A stretch of DNA of 28,873 nt from Acidobacteriota bacterium (GCA_029861655.1 JAOTZA010000004.1:1-28873); one strand, 5' to 3'. Numbered from the stretch's first letter, positions 13,892 to 23,302 are shown. A program made the numbers and translations. The notes: a model not told the origin generated them from the letters alone.

Positions 13892-15739
13892 CTACTTGAC
13901 CAGCCGCGGTCCATCCGCGACCTTCGAGTCGTTCGAGCCGTTCGAGTTGTCCAGCTTGAGAACAACCACCGTGCGGTCGTCCGAAATCTCGGCCGCCCCC
14001 GAGTATCTGCGCACCGCCCGGAGCAAAGCGTCAGCAATCTCCTGGGCGGGACGACCGGCCAGCTTCTCGAGCAATGTCTCGAGACGAACGCGACCGAATT
14101 CCTCGCCGGCGGAATCGAGGCTCTCTTCGATACCGTCCGAGGCCAGCACCAGCGTGTCGCCCGGTTCGAGCAGACGCGTCTCTTCGAGGTACCCCTGATT
14201 GGAAAGCAAACCCAGGGGCACTCCTCCGAGCTCGATCCGCTCTACCCGTCCTCCGCTGAGCAGATAAGGATAGGGAAGACCGGAGTTCGCAATCGTCAGA
14301 GAGTTCTCGCCGCCGTTCCAAACGGCAAAGCCCATTGCCACAAACCGATTTCCCAACTCGAGCCTGCCGAGTTTTTCATTCAGATCCGCCAGGACCTGAC
14401 TCGGTCCGAGGTCACCCGAACCGGCGATCTCACGCAGAGTTCCGATGGCCAGCGATCCATAGAGGGCGGCCGACGTGGCCTTACCCGCCACATCGCCCAC
14501 CGCGAGGGCCAGCCGGTCGTCATCGTAGGAAAGAAAGTCGAAAAAATCCCCACCCAGATGCCGTGCCGGTTCGTATGCGACCCCGAGATCCAAGCCCCTT
14601 ACGACAGGCGCCTTCTCGGGCAGGAGCTGCTTCTGGACCTCCCTCGCCGTCGACAGATCCGCCTCGAGTCGTTCTTCATCCGCACGAAGTTGCTCGTACA
14701 AACGAGCGTTTTCCAGGGCGATCGCCAACGAGGAGCCCAATGTCGACAGGAGTTGCTGATGATGCTGGGAAAAAGCATCATAGCGAGTGCTCTCGAGATC
14801 GAGAACTCCAATCAGGCTGCCTTTGAACACCAGCGGTACGACCAACTCGGAGAGCACATCGACACCGGAAGAACAGTCGATATAGCGCGGGTCGAGGTGG
14901 ATGTTCGGAACCCTGATGGGTTGCGCAAGAGCCGCGGCGGTGCCGCAGATACCCTGACCTAGCGCGACGCTCGAAGCGCGACGATTCTTGCGGCCGTCGC
15001 CAAAAACACTGACCGTCGGCTCGAGAAGCTGTTTATCCTCGTTCCACAGGAGTACGGTAAAGAGATCGTAGTCGATCAGTCGCTTCACGCGCTCGGCAAC
15101 TCTCTTGAGAAGCGGTCTGCGATCGAGAATCGCCGCTACCTCGCGGCTGATCTCATGCAGAAGCGACAGGGTCCGAGCCTGTTCTCGCATGTTCTGGTAG
15201 AGACGGGCACCTTCGATCGCGCCGGCCAGATGGTCGGCCAGAAAACCCAGAAGACGCTCGTCCTGCTCGGAGAAGAAAGCCGTCGTCGGACCACCGATGT
15301 CGAGAACACCGATTACCCGATCCTGCGCTATGAGCGGCAGGGCGAGCTCAGAGCGCACGTCCCGAGAGGCGGCTATATATCGCGGATCTTGGGTGACATC
15401 ATCGACCCGGATGGCCCGCCCCTCGCTGGCGACGGTCCCGACAACACCCTGACCGTTGCCGAAACGCCAGTGGTTGATGATCTCTTCCGGAAATCCAGCC
15501 CCATACGCAAACCGGAGCTCGCGCCCCAGGTCGTCGAGCAGTAGAACACTCAGGGTCTCGTAGGGGACATACTGCTTGAGCAACGTGCCCACACGGCTCA
15601 ACCCGGCGTCCAGATCGCTACTCCCGTTGAGCTCTTGGGTGACGCGCAGAAGACACGCCATCGCGTCCTCAGGTCGCGAGCCGACAGGCGGTGAGAATGC
15701 AGTCCTCCCGCTCGGTGCTTTGTTCTCGGGTTCGTTCAT
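13892..15739 (-). CDS. GAF-GAF-PP2C (SpoIIE/RsbU-type) serine phosphatase
   Basis: A 615-residue soluble signalling phosphatase. Two GAF sensor domains (about 28-180 and 195-348) each show the late-strand ELALPLIAQDRVIGVLDI / ELVVPLVFKGSLIGVLDL pattern. A helical linker (350-375, ERLEADLSTAREVQKQLLP) leads to the PP2C catalytic domain. Metal-binding residues are seen in GGDFFDFLSYDDDRLALAVG (Asp398) and GDVAGKATSAAL (Asp416), then ANSGLPYPYLL, DTLVLASDGIEE and DDRTVVVLKL. RsbU-type phosphatases dephosphorylate anti-anti-sigma factors, but no STAS or anti-sigma gene lies nearby, so the target is unknown. The ATG is preceded by GGAG at eight bases. The gene heads a probable three-gene operon with the sulfotransferase-like and aminotransferase genes, and diverges from the acyl reductase gene. 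Confidence 0.93.
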   Translation of the reverse strand: MNEPENKAPSGRTAFSPPVGSRPEDAMACLLRVTQELNGSSDLDAGLSRVGTLLKQYVPYETLSVLLLDDLGRELRFAYGAGFPEEIINHWRFGNGQGVVGTVASEGRAIRVDDVTQDPRYIAASRDVRSELALPLIAQDRVIGVLDIGGPTTAFFSEQDERLLGFLADHLAGAIEGARLYQNMREQARTLSLLHEISREVAAILDRRPLLKRVAERVKRLIDYDLFTVLLWNEDKQLLEPTVSVFGDGRKNRRASSVALGQGICGTAAALAQPIRVPNIHLDPRYIDCSSGVDVLSELVVPLVFKGSLIGVLDLESTRYDAFSQHHQQLLSTLGSSLAIALENARLYEQLRADEERLEADLSTAREVQKQLLPEKAPVVRGLDLGVAYEPARHLGGDFFDFLSYDDDRLALAVGDVAGKATSAALYGSLAIGTLREIAGSGDLGPSQVLADLNEKLGRLELGNRFVAMGFAVWNGGENSLTIANSGLPYPYLLSGGRVERIELGGVPLGLLSNQGYLEETRLLEPGDTLVLASDGIEESLDSAGEEFGRVRLETLLEKLAGRPAQEIADALLRAVRRYSGAAEISDDRTVVVLKLDNSNGSNDSKVADGPRLVK

Positions 15740-15879
15740 CGGATGTCTCCGGGCCTTTGATAACAGCTAGACAGCCCTCTTTCTTCCCATCGCGAATCTT
15801 ACAGGGGCTCTCGTCGATCGTGCGGTAGCATTCGGTAGGTGGATAGCCTGGCTTCATTTGAAGCGTCAACGAGAGTCGA

Positions 15880-17721
15880 ATGAACACCTCGCACCAATTG
15901 CCTCCGGAAATGGCGCCTTCGAAGTACATCGAGAAGGTCAGCTTGGTGACCGGAGAGACGCTCGATGACGAAATCCGACCCGATCAACTCCTGGTGCACG
16001 GACATCGCGACTACCACATAGTCGATGTCCACGCCCGGTTCATGATGAGCCGCATCGTCAACGCGACCGGAGACGAAGAGGAGGCTCGGGACCGCATGAA
16101 GAGGATGCGGTCGCTCGGCCGGCGCACATCGCGGGTTCTTGCGCGAATGATCGGCGAGCAAAATCCGGAGAAGGTTTCGAAGGCGTTGTTCGGCCTCAAA
16201 GACAAGGAGTACTATTTTCGCTACCGAAAACACCACTTGCCAAGACAGGAGATAGAGAAACGAATCGACGGGCTGCGCCACGCCGCCGAGGAGCGGCTTG
16301 GGGAAATCAGCTCTGACGGCCGGCCGCACCTGCGGGTCCTCCTGACCGGTGGAACGGGCTTTGTCGGCAAGGAAATCCTGTGGCAAGCCGCGCACAACGA
16401 CAACATCGAGGAAGTCGTGGTGCTGATCCGTCCCAAAAACATCCACGATCGCAAAACCGGCGAGTTGCTCGAAGTCATCACACCGGAACAGCGGGGCAAG
16501 AAACTCCTTGAACAGCTGTGGCTCGACGGCCCGGAAGAGCGCTGCAAGTTCCGTTTTCTCGCCGGCGACGTCGAAAAGCCCAATTTAGGGATCTCGGAGG
16601 ACGAGGTCGCTGGGCTCGAGAAGACCATCACCCATGTGATCCACTGCGCCGCCAGCGTCGCTTTTGACGACCCCTACGAGGACGCGTTCCGCGCCAACGT
16701 CACCGGCAGCTTGAACGCGCTGCGCTTCTCACACGCCCTTCAAAATGTCGACGGCGGCCGCTTTGTCGCCCATCTGGCGATCGAGACTTCCTATATTCAT
16801 GGACGCCAGACCAAGCAGCTGGCACGCGAGGATGAGATTCTGTTCCCGCGCAACTTCTACAACAACTATTACGAGTTGACCAAAGCCATGGCCTCGATCG
16901 ATACCGAGCGCTTCATGCTCGAAAAGGACCTGCGCGTGGTTCAGCTCTGCCCGGCAATCGTCATCGGCGAGTCCAAAGCCGGCAACAACCGTGGTGATAC
17001 CAAAGTGGTCAACGCACCGGTCAACATCTTTGGACGCGCCGGCGCGGCTCTCGCCGACAAGAAAGGAAGCTGGATAGACCGCTCCAAGGCGTCCGCCCTG
17101 GCTCGGCTTGCCTGCGTGTTCCCTGGTGACCCGTCGGCACAGATCAACCTCATCACGGTCGATCGTGTGGTGGCCGGAATCCTGGCGGCTCTCGAGCGGC
17201 CCGGCGCCACCGGCAGGCGAATACACCTGGCGACCGACAAGCACATCACTTCTCTCCACATTCGAGACATCGTCCGCGAGGAGCTCGGTGTCGATGTAAA
17301 GCTGGCCGAGCCCACGCTTCACCGAGCCCTTACCTTGCCCCTCTTGACGCGCGTTCTCAAGCGACTGCGCCAGGAACGCCTCGCCTACGCACTCAAGAAG
17401 CTGGGAACCATCTTTGGCGGCTACAGCGAATGGGGACAACCGGTCCACGAAGTGGGTCGTGACGCTCGATTGCTGGGACTTTCCGAAGATCGACCCGACA
17501 CCGTGCATGCATTTCGGATGCTCTGCAGACACAACCATCGCGTGCAACAGTTCGGAGCCGTTCGCGACCTCGACGAGATCTCCCGCCGCGAGCGCATCTG
17601 GTGGGAGTTTGTACTGGCCCTGGAAGCCAAACACGACTCAGCGGCAGGAGCAATACCGGCCGAGGTGTTCCGCCGCGAGTTTGCGGCTCGAATCGACCCT
17701 GCGTCCTTCGAGCCGGTCTAG
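15880..17721 (+). CDS. Fatty acyl-CoA reductase-like SDR oxidoreductase
   Basis: A 613-residue protein with an extended short-chain dehydrogenase domain of the fatty acyl-CoA reductase (male-sterility) type; such enzymes reduce acyl-CoA or acyl-ACP to aldehyde or alcohol with NADPH. A charged N-terminal region of about 150 residues precedes the Rossmann loop LLTGGTGFVGKE (155-166). The strand-4 motif is HVIHCAASVAFDD, and the catalytic pair lies in YYELTKAM (Tyr331, Lys335). The C-terminal 190 residues (LATDKHITSLHIRDIVREEL onward) match the sterile-type half. No second catalytic domain is present, so wax-ester or lipid alcohol formation would need another enzyme. The ATG at 15880 has only weak GAGAG ahead; ATG 15910 is an alternative. 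The gene converges with a hybrid kinase 50 bases downstream without a clear terminator. Confidence 0.88.
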   Translation: MNTSHQLPPEMAPSKYIEKVSLVTGETLDDEIRPDQLLVHGHRDYHIVDVHARFMMSRIVNATGDEEEARDRMKRMRSLGRRTSRVLARMIGEQNPEKVSKALFGLKDKEYYFRYRKHHLPRQEIEKRIDGLRHAAEERLGEISSDGRPHLRVLLTGGTGFVGKEILWQAAHNDNIEEVVVLIRPKNIHDRKTGELLEVITPEQRGKKLLEQLWLDGPEERCKFRFLAGDVEKPNLGISEDEVAGLEKTITHVIHCAASVAFDDPYEDAFRANVTGSLNALRFSHALQNVDGGRFVAHLAIETSYIHGRQTKQLAREDEILFPRNFYNNYYELTKAMASIDTERFMLEKDLRVVQLCPAIVIGESKAGNNRGDTKVVNAPVNIFGRAGAALADKKGSWIDRSKASALARLACVFPGDPSAQINLITVDRVVAGILAALERPGATGRRIHLATDKHITSLHIRDIVREELGVDVKLAEPTLHRALTLPLLTRVLKRLRQERLAYALKKLGTIFGGYSEWGQPVHEVGRDARLLGLSEDRPDTVHAFRMLCRHNHRVQQFGAVRDLDEISRRERIWWEFVLALEAKHDSAAGAIPAEVFRREFAARIDPASFEPV

Positions 17722-17771
17722 CCTGGCGGCCCGTGGTAGAAGTTCACCCTCAACAGGTGCGCTGGCTGGCG

Positions 17772-19349
17772 CTAGTTGATTTGCTTCCCACTCAGCCCCG
17801 ACTCCAGGGCTTTCGAGAGCTCAGCGGGCTCGACCGGCTTGTGTAGGACCAGAAAACCGTGTTCGCTGCCGATCCGCATCAGACGCGACAACGAAGTGTC
17901 CCCGGTCAAGAGCACCCCGGGAATCTCGCGGCCGTAGCGGGAACGGATCCGCTCGAAGGCATCGATCCCGGTCGCGGTCTCACTCAACCGGTAATCAGAG
18001 ATCACCAGATCCGGACGACGGTCCGCCTCCTCCAGGGCCACCAGCGCACCCTCGGCGCTCGTCGCCGCCGCGACGTCGTAGCCGCTGACCTCGAGAAGTG
18101 CTCGCAGCGAATCGAGAACCGCCGGCTCATCTTCGATCACGACCACAAAGCCCTCGACCTTGTCGCCCCTGGCGGGCTTCTGCTTCGAAGCCGGAACCTC
18201 TTCTGTGACGAGGGCCATGGGAAGAATGATCTCGAACATCGAGCCGCGACCGAGCTCGGAGCGTACCTTCACGTCGTGCCCGAGCAGATCAGCAAGCCGG
18301 CGAACAATCGCCAGACCTAGACCAAAGCTGTCCGAGCTGACGTGAGCAGAGCTCCCGATCTGGTGGAACTCCTCAAACACGGCGTCCAGGCTTTCAATTG
18401 GAATACCGACACCGGTATCCCAGACCTGAATTGCGACTCGTCCCTGCCGACGTCTCACCGCCAGTAGAACACCTCCCTGATCGGTGTAACGGATCGCATT
18501 GGCGAGCAGATTCTTGAGAATCCTCTCGAGAAGCTGGGGGTCGGTGTCGACCCGGAGATGCGGACCCGCCGCGCGCAACTCCAACCCACTATCGGTGGCG
18601 AGGGGACCCATCTCTGTCGTCAGCCGGTCCAGCAAGGATTCGGTACCCACGGCTCGTCGAGACGGCGTAATCGCGCCAACGTCGAGCTTCGAAAGATCCA
18701 GTAGCCGGTTGAGAAGGCCGCGGAGGTTGTCGAGACACCGACCCAGCTTTTCCAGTGTCGGGGGCGATTCGCCTTGCTTGCCGCCAAGTTCCGAATCCAG
18801 AACCTCCAGGTAGAACCGGGCCGCCTGCAACGGTTGTCGCAGATCGTGGCTTGCAGCCGCGAGAAAACTGGACTTCGCCCGGCTTGCGTGTTCGGCCTCG
18901 TTCTTGGCTGCCCGCAGCTCGCGCTCGATCCTCTTGCGCTCGGTGACATCGCGGATAGCGGCCGAGACCAAAGCCTGGCCACCTATTTCGAAGGGACTCA
19001 GGCTGATTTCGACGGGAAACTCGCTGCCGTCCTGCCGCCGACCCGAGAGCTCGAGTCCCGTTCCCATAGGCCTCGCCTCAGGCCGGCTCGTGTAACTCCG
19101 CCGGTGTACTCCATGGTCCACTTGGAACCGCTTTGGCACCAAGACCTCTACCGGCTGGGCCAGGAGCTCGGCTCGTTGATAGCCAAACAACTCCTCCGTG
19201 CGCTCGTTGACCAGTTCGATGAGGCCCTCCGCGTTAACCACCACCATGGCATCCGGAGCAGCTTCCAGCAGCCAACGCACCCTTTCCTCGGCATGTCTCA
19301 ACCCGGCGGTCAATGCAGGCTCGCTCGATGGGTCTCGGGGCATGGTCAT
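17772..19349 (-). CDS. Hybrid sensor histidine kinase, PAS-HisKA-HATPase-REC
   Basis: A 525-residue soluble hybrid kinase. The PAS domain (about 20-138) carries APDAMVVVNAEGLIELVN and ends in the PAC piece VSAAIRDVTERKRIERELRAA. The phospho-acceptor is His168 in AASHDLRQPLQA, a variant H box seen in NahK-like hybrid kinases. ATP-binding motifs are NLLANAIRYTD, DTGVGIP and SFGLGLAIVRRL. The C-terminal receiver (about 400-520) has the acidic pair in VIEDEP, phospho-acceptor Asp452 in VISDYRL, Thr482 in LLTGD and Lys504 in HKPVEP, so it looks competent. It has no output domain and no regulator gene adjoining on its strand, so phosphate must pass to a separate protein. A second ATG two codons in is an alternative start; the Shine-Dalgarno is weak. 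It is probably a single-gene unit. Confidence 0.93.
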   Translation of the reverse strand: MTMPRDPSSEPALTAGLRHAEERVRWLLEAAPDAMVVVNAEGLIELVNERTEELFGYQRAELLAQPVEVLVPKRFQVDHGVHRRSYTSRPEARPMGTGLELSGRRQDGSEFPVEISLSPFEIGGQALVSAAIRDVTERKRIERELRAAKNEAEHASRAKSSFLAAASHDLRQPLQAARFYLEVLDSELGGKQGESPPTLEKLGRCLDNLRGLLNRLLDLSKLDVGAITPSRRAVGTESLLDRLTTEMGPLATDSGLELRAAGPHLRVDTDPQLLERILKNLLANAIRYTDQGGVLLAVRRRQGRVAIQVWDTGVGIPIESLDAVFEEFHQIGSSAHVSSDSFGLGLAIVRRLADLLGHDVKVRSELGRGSMFEIILPMALVTEEVPASKQKPARGDKVEGFVVVIEDEPAVLDSLRALLEVSGYDVAAATSAEGALVALEEADRRPDLVISDYRLSETATGIDAFERIRSRYGREIPGVLLTGDTSLSRLMRIGSEHGFLVLHKPVEPAELSKALESGLSGKQIN

Positions 19350-19541
19350 GGTGTCTGCGGCAGAACAACCCGACAGTTCGGTGCGAAATCCTAGCAGCCT
19401 TCGCCCGCCGGATCGTCACACCTTCAACCTCGGCCGCGAGCCGGTGCTTGCGGCCGGCGATGCCGCCTACGGTTTGCTCGCAAGACTCCCCTCGAAAGAG
19501 GAAGGGGCGCGGTCTGTGGTTCCGGCCCCCCAACTAGCGAG

Positions 19542-19982
19542 CTAGCAGCGGTAGTAATCCGGTTTCCAATCCTGAATCTGTCTCTTGACCGCCCGACGGT
19601 CGGCGAGCTTGCCCTCCAGAATCTCCCGGACCAAACCAGCAAGCTCTTCTTCGGGCGCAAACCGGAGTCCGATCAGCTGATCCGGGCTGATCTCGCCGAT
19701 GCGGCTCCGGAGATCGTCAGGGAGCACCTCGGTAAGCCGGAGCCGTTCCTCGAGACGGATCAGCCGATCCTGAACCGCCAGCGGAAAAGCGCGGCAGTAG
19801 TAGAAGAGCAGTATCAAGCCAAACGCAACAACGAAAGTCAGGCACGTTTCGGCGGAGAAATCCCTGAAAACCCGCCATCCCGCCCATGCGAGATTAACGA
19901 GCAGAATAAGAGACAACACAAAATGGTACAAGGGCACTAAGCGTCCATGGTTCGCCAGGGTCTGGGGCTTCTTCTCGGCCAT
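19542..19982 (-). CDS. DUF6526 family membrane protein
   Basis: A 146-residue protein with two transmembrane helices near the N-terminus (about 17-38, LYHFVLSLILLVNLAWAGW, and 45-68, CLTFVVAFGLILLFYY) and a soluble C-terminal half rich in charged residues. The hallmarks NHGRLVPLYHF, RLIRLEERLRL and a C-terminal DWKPDYYR match my recollection of the uncharacterised DUF6526 family, which is common in Acidobacteriota and Bacteroidota. AGAGGAG lies six bases ahead of the ATG, a strong ribosome-binding site. The gene stands alone, divergent from the NarL-type kinase. Function is unknown; the RLEERLRL segment is amphipathic and could lie on the membrane surface. Confidence 0.85.
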   Translation of the reverse strand: MAEKKPQTLANHGRLVPLYHFVLSLILLVNLAWAGWRVFRDFSAETCLTFVVAFGLILLFYYCRAFPLAVQDRLIRLEERLRLTEVLPDDLRSRIGEISPDQLIGLRFAPEEELAGLVREILEGKLADRRAVKRQIQDWKPDYYRC

Positions 19983-20145
19983 CCAATCTCCTCTTTTGAT
20001 ATCGTTGCGTTTTGGCCGATCTTAGCCGACCCACGGGCCACTTTGCCGACCGTGACCCAGGCTGTCTTCTTTTTCGTGACGGGCGTATGAACGACACACT
20101 CCAACGGGGGCCGAGCTGATCGAAACGCAAGAGACCAACCGGACA

Positions 20146-21201
20146 ATGGTCGTCGATCGGCTACACGACTACCACGACCTGTTCGACAATCTGCCGCTCA
20201 TGTACTTCGCTCTCGACTCCGAAGGGGCCGTGGTCGAAGTGAACCGGTTTGGCGCCGAGCAACTGGGCTACGAACAAACTGAGTTGGTAGGCAACTCGGT
20301 ACTCGACGTCTTTCATCCCGATGATCGCGATTCTGTGCGTACACAGTTTCGAGCGCTCCTCGACTCCCCAGGCCAGGTGGCGCACTGGGAGTTCCGCAAG
20401 AAGAGGAAGGACGGCAGCCAGCTGTGGGTCCAGGAGTCCGCTCGCGCCGTCGAAAACGACGCGGGCGAGACCCTGGTCATGGTCGTTTGCGAAGACATCA
20501 CGTCGCGCAAGGAAACCGAGCAACGACTCGAACGCTATCGCAACCGTCTCAAGCAGCTGACGATCGAGCTTTCGCTTGCTGAGGAAGCCGAAAGACGAAG
20601 GATCGCCACCGGTCTCCACGACGAAATCGGCCAGAAGCTGGCTTTGGCCAAATTGCGCCTCGAGGAGTTGCCGGTCGCCGAAGACAAACCGGCGGCTGCC
20701 CTCGAAGGCATCCGTGGCCTGCTCGACGAGGCGATCGAGGAGACCCGCTCCCTGACCTTCGAGCTCGCAAGCCCGGTACTCTACGAATTGGGCTTGGGGG
20801 CGGCGCTTCAAACTCTTGCCGAACACTTCAGCCAATCCGATGGTCCTGCGTTTTCCTTCGCCGAGACAGGCACACCCAGAGAACTGACCGAGAGAACTCA
20901 ACTGGTCCTCTATCGCATCGTTCGCGAACTGATGCTCAACGTGGTCAAACACGCTCGCGCAAAAAGCGCTGGCGTACTGGTCTCATGGCTCTACGATCAG
21001 ATCCAAATCGAAGTGCGAGACGATGGCATCGGCTTTGATCCGGCAGCCGCCGACGACCCCGAACGGATACGAAGCTACGGGCTTTTCAAGACCCGAGAGC
21101 GGCTCGATCAACTCGGCGGGCAGCTCGAAGTGCATTCCGAGGCGGCCTCCGGAACCGTTGCAACCGTTTGCGCTCCCACCGACACTTCTAAAAACCAATG
21201 A
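20146..21201 (+). CDS. PAS sensor histidine kinase, NarL/HisKA_3 type
   Basis: A 351-residue soluble kinase of the NarX/DegS class. A PAS domain (about 8-122) begins DLFDNLPLMYFALDSEGAVV and ends with the PAC motif VVCEDITSRKETEQRLERYR. The HisKA_3 dimerisation domain has phospho-acceptor His158 in RRRIATGLHDEIGQKLALAK, the signature of the family that acts on LuxR-type regulators. The ATP-binding domain shows ELMLNVVKHARA, DDGIGFD and YGLFKTRERLDQLGG. The last codons overlap the start of the response regulator gene by four bases (ATGA), making an obvious cognate pair. With no membrane segment, the input is likely a cytoplasmic or diffusible signal sensed by PAS. No convincing Shine-Dalgarno precedes the ATG, so an upstream alternative start cannot be excluded. 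Confidence 0.93.
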   Translation: MVVDRLHDYHDLFDNLPLMYFALDSEGAVVEVNRFGAEQLGYEQTELVGNSVLDVFHPDDRDSVRTQFRALLDSPGQVAHWEFRKKRKDGSQLWVQESARAVENDAGETLVMVVCEDITSRKETEQRLERYRNRLKQLTIELSLAEEAERRRIATGLHDEIGQKLALAKLRLEELPVAEDKPAAALEGIRGLLDEAIEETRSLTFELASPVLYELGLGAALQTLAEHFSQSDGPAFSFAETGTPRELTERTQLVLYRIVRELMLNVVKHARAKSAGVLVSWLYDQIQIEVRDDGIGFDPAAADDPERIRSYGLFKTRERLDQLGGQLEVHSEAASGTVATVCAPTDTSKNQ

Positions 21202-21863
21202 GCATCCGAATTGTAGTTGCCGACGATCACCAGCTCTTCCTGGAAGGGTTGCGGGCATTGCTCCGCAAGGAAACGGAAATCGAAGTCGTCTCCGAAGCGA
21301 ACAACGGTCGAGAAGCCCTTGCCGAGGCGCGTCGTCAGCGACCTGACGTTGTCGTGATGGATCTATCGATGCCGGGCCTCAACGGCATCGAAGCAACAAA
21401 GCGAATCGTCCGCTCGGTGCCCGGTGTCCGCGTAATCTGTCTGTCGATGCACACCGAAGCGCGGTTTGTCGAAGCGGCTTTGGAGGCTGGAGCCTCCGGC
21501 TATCTGCCCAAAGACTGTGCGGCGGACGAGATGACGTCTGCGATTCGGGCGGTATCGAGCGGGAAGACCTATCTGAGTCCGAGTGTCGCCGGGGTTGTGG
21601 TGGATGTGCTGCGCAACCGCGATGCCCCAGAAGAGGGGAACGCTTTCGGTGTATTGACCGATCGGGAGAGAGAAGTGCTTCAACTTCTCGCAGAAGGGCA
21701 GTCGACCAAGGAGCTCGCGGCGCATCTCAGCCTCAGCGTCAAGACCGTCGGCACTCATCGCGAGCACATCATGCGCAAGCTCGGAATCCGAAGTATCGCC
21801 GGACTTACAAAGTACGCGATACGCGAGGGGCTTACGTCACCCGAACCGCGCCGCGAGCTCTGA
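21198..21863 (+). CDS. NarL/FixJ-family response regulator
   Basis: A 221-residue transcription factor. The receiver domain (1-120) has the acidic pair Asp9/Asp10 (VADDHQLF), phospho-acceptor Asp55 in VVVMDLSMPG, Ser83 in CLSMHT and Lys105 in GYLPKDC. A LuxR-type helix-turn-helix (about 153-215) reads LTDREREVLQLLAEGQSTKE and SLSVKTVGTHREHIMRKLGI. The start overlaps the kinase stop (ATGA), so the pair is translated together. No target promoter can be named. The gene converges with arsM; GGCCCAC / GTGGGCC just downstream (about 21869-21925, with a long loop) followed by TCCTCTTGCTT is only a weak terminator candidate. Confidence 0.95.
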   Translation: MSIRIVVADDHQLFLEGLRALLRKETEIEVVSEANNGREALAEARRQRPDVVVMDLSMPGLNGIEATKRIVRSVPGVRVICLSMHTEARFVEAALEAGASGYLPKDCAADEMTSAIRAVSSGKTYLSPSVAGVVVDVLRNRDAPEEGNAFGVLTDREREVLQLLAEGQSTKELAAHLSLSVKTVGTHREHIMRKLGIRSIAGLTKYAIREGLTSPEPRREL

Positions 21864-21989
21864 TCGACAAGGGCCCACCGCCCGCCGGAATTCGAGCCAC
21901 CAGCGAGAAGTGGGCCTCCTCTTGCTTACCCCTGAGGTTGTAAGTGTGCCTGTCAGAGCGAGCCAAGACAATCGGGCAATGTCCGAGAT

Positions 21990-22913
21990 TCACCCTCCAA
22001 GAACCTGACTCGCGAGAGCCGGAGCGCTTGAATGTTCGATTGGGACCCTTGGGGCCTTGCGTGCAACAAACCGGGCGCTCCAGATGCGCCCCTCCAGGCC
22101 GCGGGCCAGAAACCGCACGAGCCACTCGAGGCGCAACCGCCGAACGAGAGCCTTCCAGCCGCCCGGAAGCTCGGACAGGGCAAGGCCCACCAGCTGGCCC
22201 GAGTCGTAGATGAGCCTCTCGGTCACCTCGACATCTTCCAGCCCCGCCCCGCGCAACCCATCCAGATACTCACGCTCTCCTATCGCACCCCCGACGCATG
22301 AGTTATAGACCGCGGGTATGCGCCGCAACCACCGTAGATGGACTGGCAACGGCTCGACGACTATGTCCGATATGGAGACCCGTCCGCCCGGTCTGAGGAC
22401 CCGGGAAATCTCGGCAAACACGCGGGTCTTTTCGGGGGACAGGTTGACCACACAGTTCGAGATCACGACGTCTACAGACGCCGGTTCTGCCGGCAGTTGC
22501 TCAATCAAACCCTTTCGCACTTCGACGTTTCCGAAACCCGAGGCCGCGATGGCCTTTCTTGCGCGCTCGATCATCTCATCGGTCATGTCGACACCGATCA
22601 CCCGACCAGCCTCACCGACTCGCTGGGCGGCGAGCAGGATGTCGATCCCGGCTCCGGACCCCAGGTCGAGCACGACGTCGCCGCGCTCGAGCCCGGCCAG
22701 CGCCACGGGGTTGCCGCAACCGAACGAATTCTCAACCGCCTCGGGCGGCAGGGCTCGTAGCTCAGTGTCCGAGTAGCCGGCGACCTTGGCAGCCTCACCC
22801 TTGGGAGCCGAGCAGACGTCACTCTCGGTCCCGCAACAGGAACCTCTGGGTTGGGACACGGCTCGCGCATAGGCGCGCGACACCTGTTGGTGGACTTTGT
22901 CGGAACGGCTCAT
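21990..22913 (-). CDS. arsM: Arsenite S-adenosylmethionine methyltransferase
   Basis: A 307-residue cytoplasmic enzyme that methylates trivalent arsenic with SAM. The start at 22913 has AAAGGAGG seven bases ahead; a longer reading would overlap the regulator gene. The SAM-binding core is VVLDLGSGAGIDILLAAQRV (81-100) with GVDMTDEMIERA. Arsenic-binding cysteines are the N-terminal Cys26/Cys27/Cys34, then Cys66 in NSFGCGNPVALA, Cys154 in ISNCVVNLSPEK and Cys206 in VYNSCVGGAIG, matching the conserved ArsM set. A 75-residue C-terminal tail follows the domain. The ATG overlaps the arsR stop (ATGA), so expression is coupled to the arsenic sensor. No arsenite pump or arsenate reductase is in the window, so detoxification here depends on methylation or on genes elsewhere. 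Confidence 0.95.
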   Translation of the reverse strand: MSRSDKVHQQVSRAYARAVSQPRGSCCGTESDVCSAPKGEAAKVAGYSDTELRALPPEAVENSFGCGNPVALAGLERGDVVLDLGSGAGIDILLAAQRVGEAGRVIGVDMTDEMIERARKAIAASGFGNVEVRKGLIEQLPAEPASVDVVISNCVVNLSPEKTRVFAEISRVLRPGGRVSISDIVVEPLPVHLRWLRRIPAVYNSCVGGAIGEREYLDGLRGAGLEDVEVTERLIYDSGQLVGLALSELPGGWKALVRRLRLEWLVRFLARGLEGRIWSARFVARKAPRVPIEHSSAPALASQVLGG

Positions 22914-23302
22914 CTGGATCCTCCTTTGGCAACCGTGCCGGTTTGGACGGTAACCGATTCTGTTGGCGGGCAGCACGCTTCGACCGCGTCCGCCATGGCT
23001 CGTAGCGTCGCCGAGAGGGCCTCGTAGCGAACCCGATAAAACACCCTCCTCCCCCGCTTCTCGGCTTCGAGGACACCGGCCTGTTTGAGGGTCGACAAAT
23101 GCCTCGACACCACCGACAAATCGGTCGGGCAGCACTCGGACAGCTCGCTGACCGAGCAGGGCCTGCCGCACCGTGCCAACCGCGCCAGGAGCGCAATCCG
23201 GTTGGGGTCGCTCAGGGCGCTCAATAACTGCGGTGAAAACAGCTGATCGAGATCTTCACAGCAGGAAGCTGTCTGCAAATCATTGCGTGCTTGCGTCATC
23301 AT
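22910..23302 (-). CDS. arsR: ArsR-family arsenic-responsive repressor
   Basis: A winged-helix repressor of about 130 residues. The helix-turn-helix is SVSELSECCPTDLSVVSRHL followed by LKQAGVLEAEKRGRRVFYRV. Cysteine pairs are seen at 13-14 (ASCCEDLD), in the recognition region (RPCSVSELSECC) and near the C-terminus (EACCPP), so several thiols are available to bind trivalent arsenic. Two overlapping ATGs (23302 and 23299) are possible starts. With the -10 ending at 23307, transcription would begin around 23301-23299, so the mRNA should be leaderless, favouring 23299. No Shine-Dalgarno is at the right distance. The stop overlaps the arsM start. It probably represses its own operon through a palindrome over the start site. 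Confidence 0.93.
   Translation of the reverse strand: MMTQARNDLQTASCCEDLDQLFSPQLLSALSDPNRIALLARLARCGRPCSVSELSECCPTDLSVVSRHLSTLKQAGVLEAEKRGRRVFYRVRYEALSATLRAMADAVEACCPPTESVTVQTGTVAKGGSR

Noticed and set aside
16729..17634. Open frame of 301 codons antisense to the acyl reductase gene
   Set aside because: It is a mirror of the coding strand's codon bias; the plus strand carries clear SDR motifs.
19400..19520. Possible cyclic di-GMP riboswitch upstream of the hybrid kinase (AGCAAACC and CCGCAAGC elements on the minus strand)
   Set aside because: The two short motifs are there, but the second helix and the closing stem could not be matched, so it is not supported.
21864..21989. Terminator between the response regulator and arsM
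   Set aside because: The only inverted repeat (GGCCCAC/GTGGGCC) has a loop of over 30 bases and a broken T-run; too weak to call.
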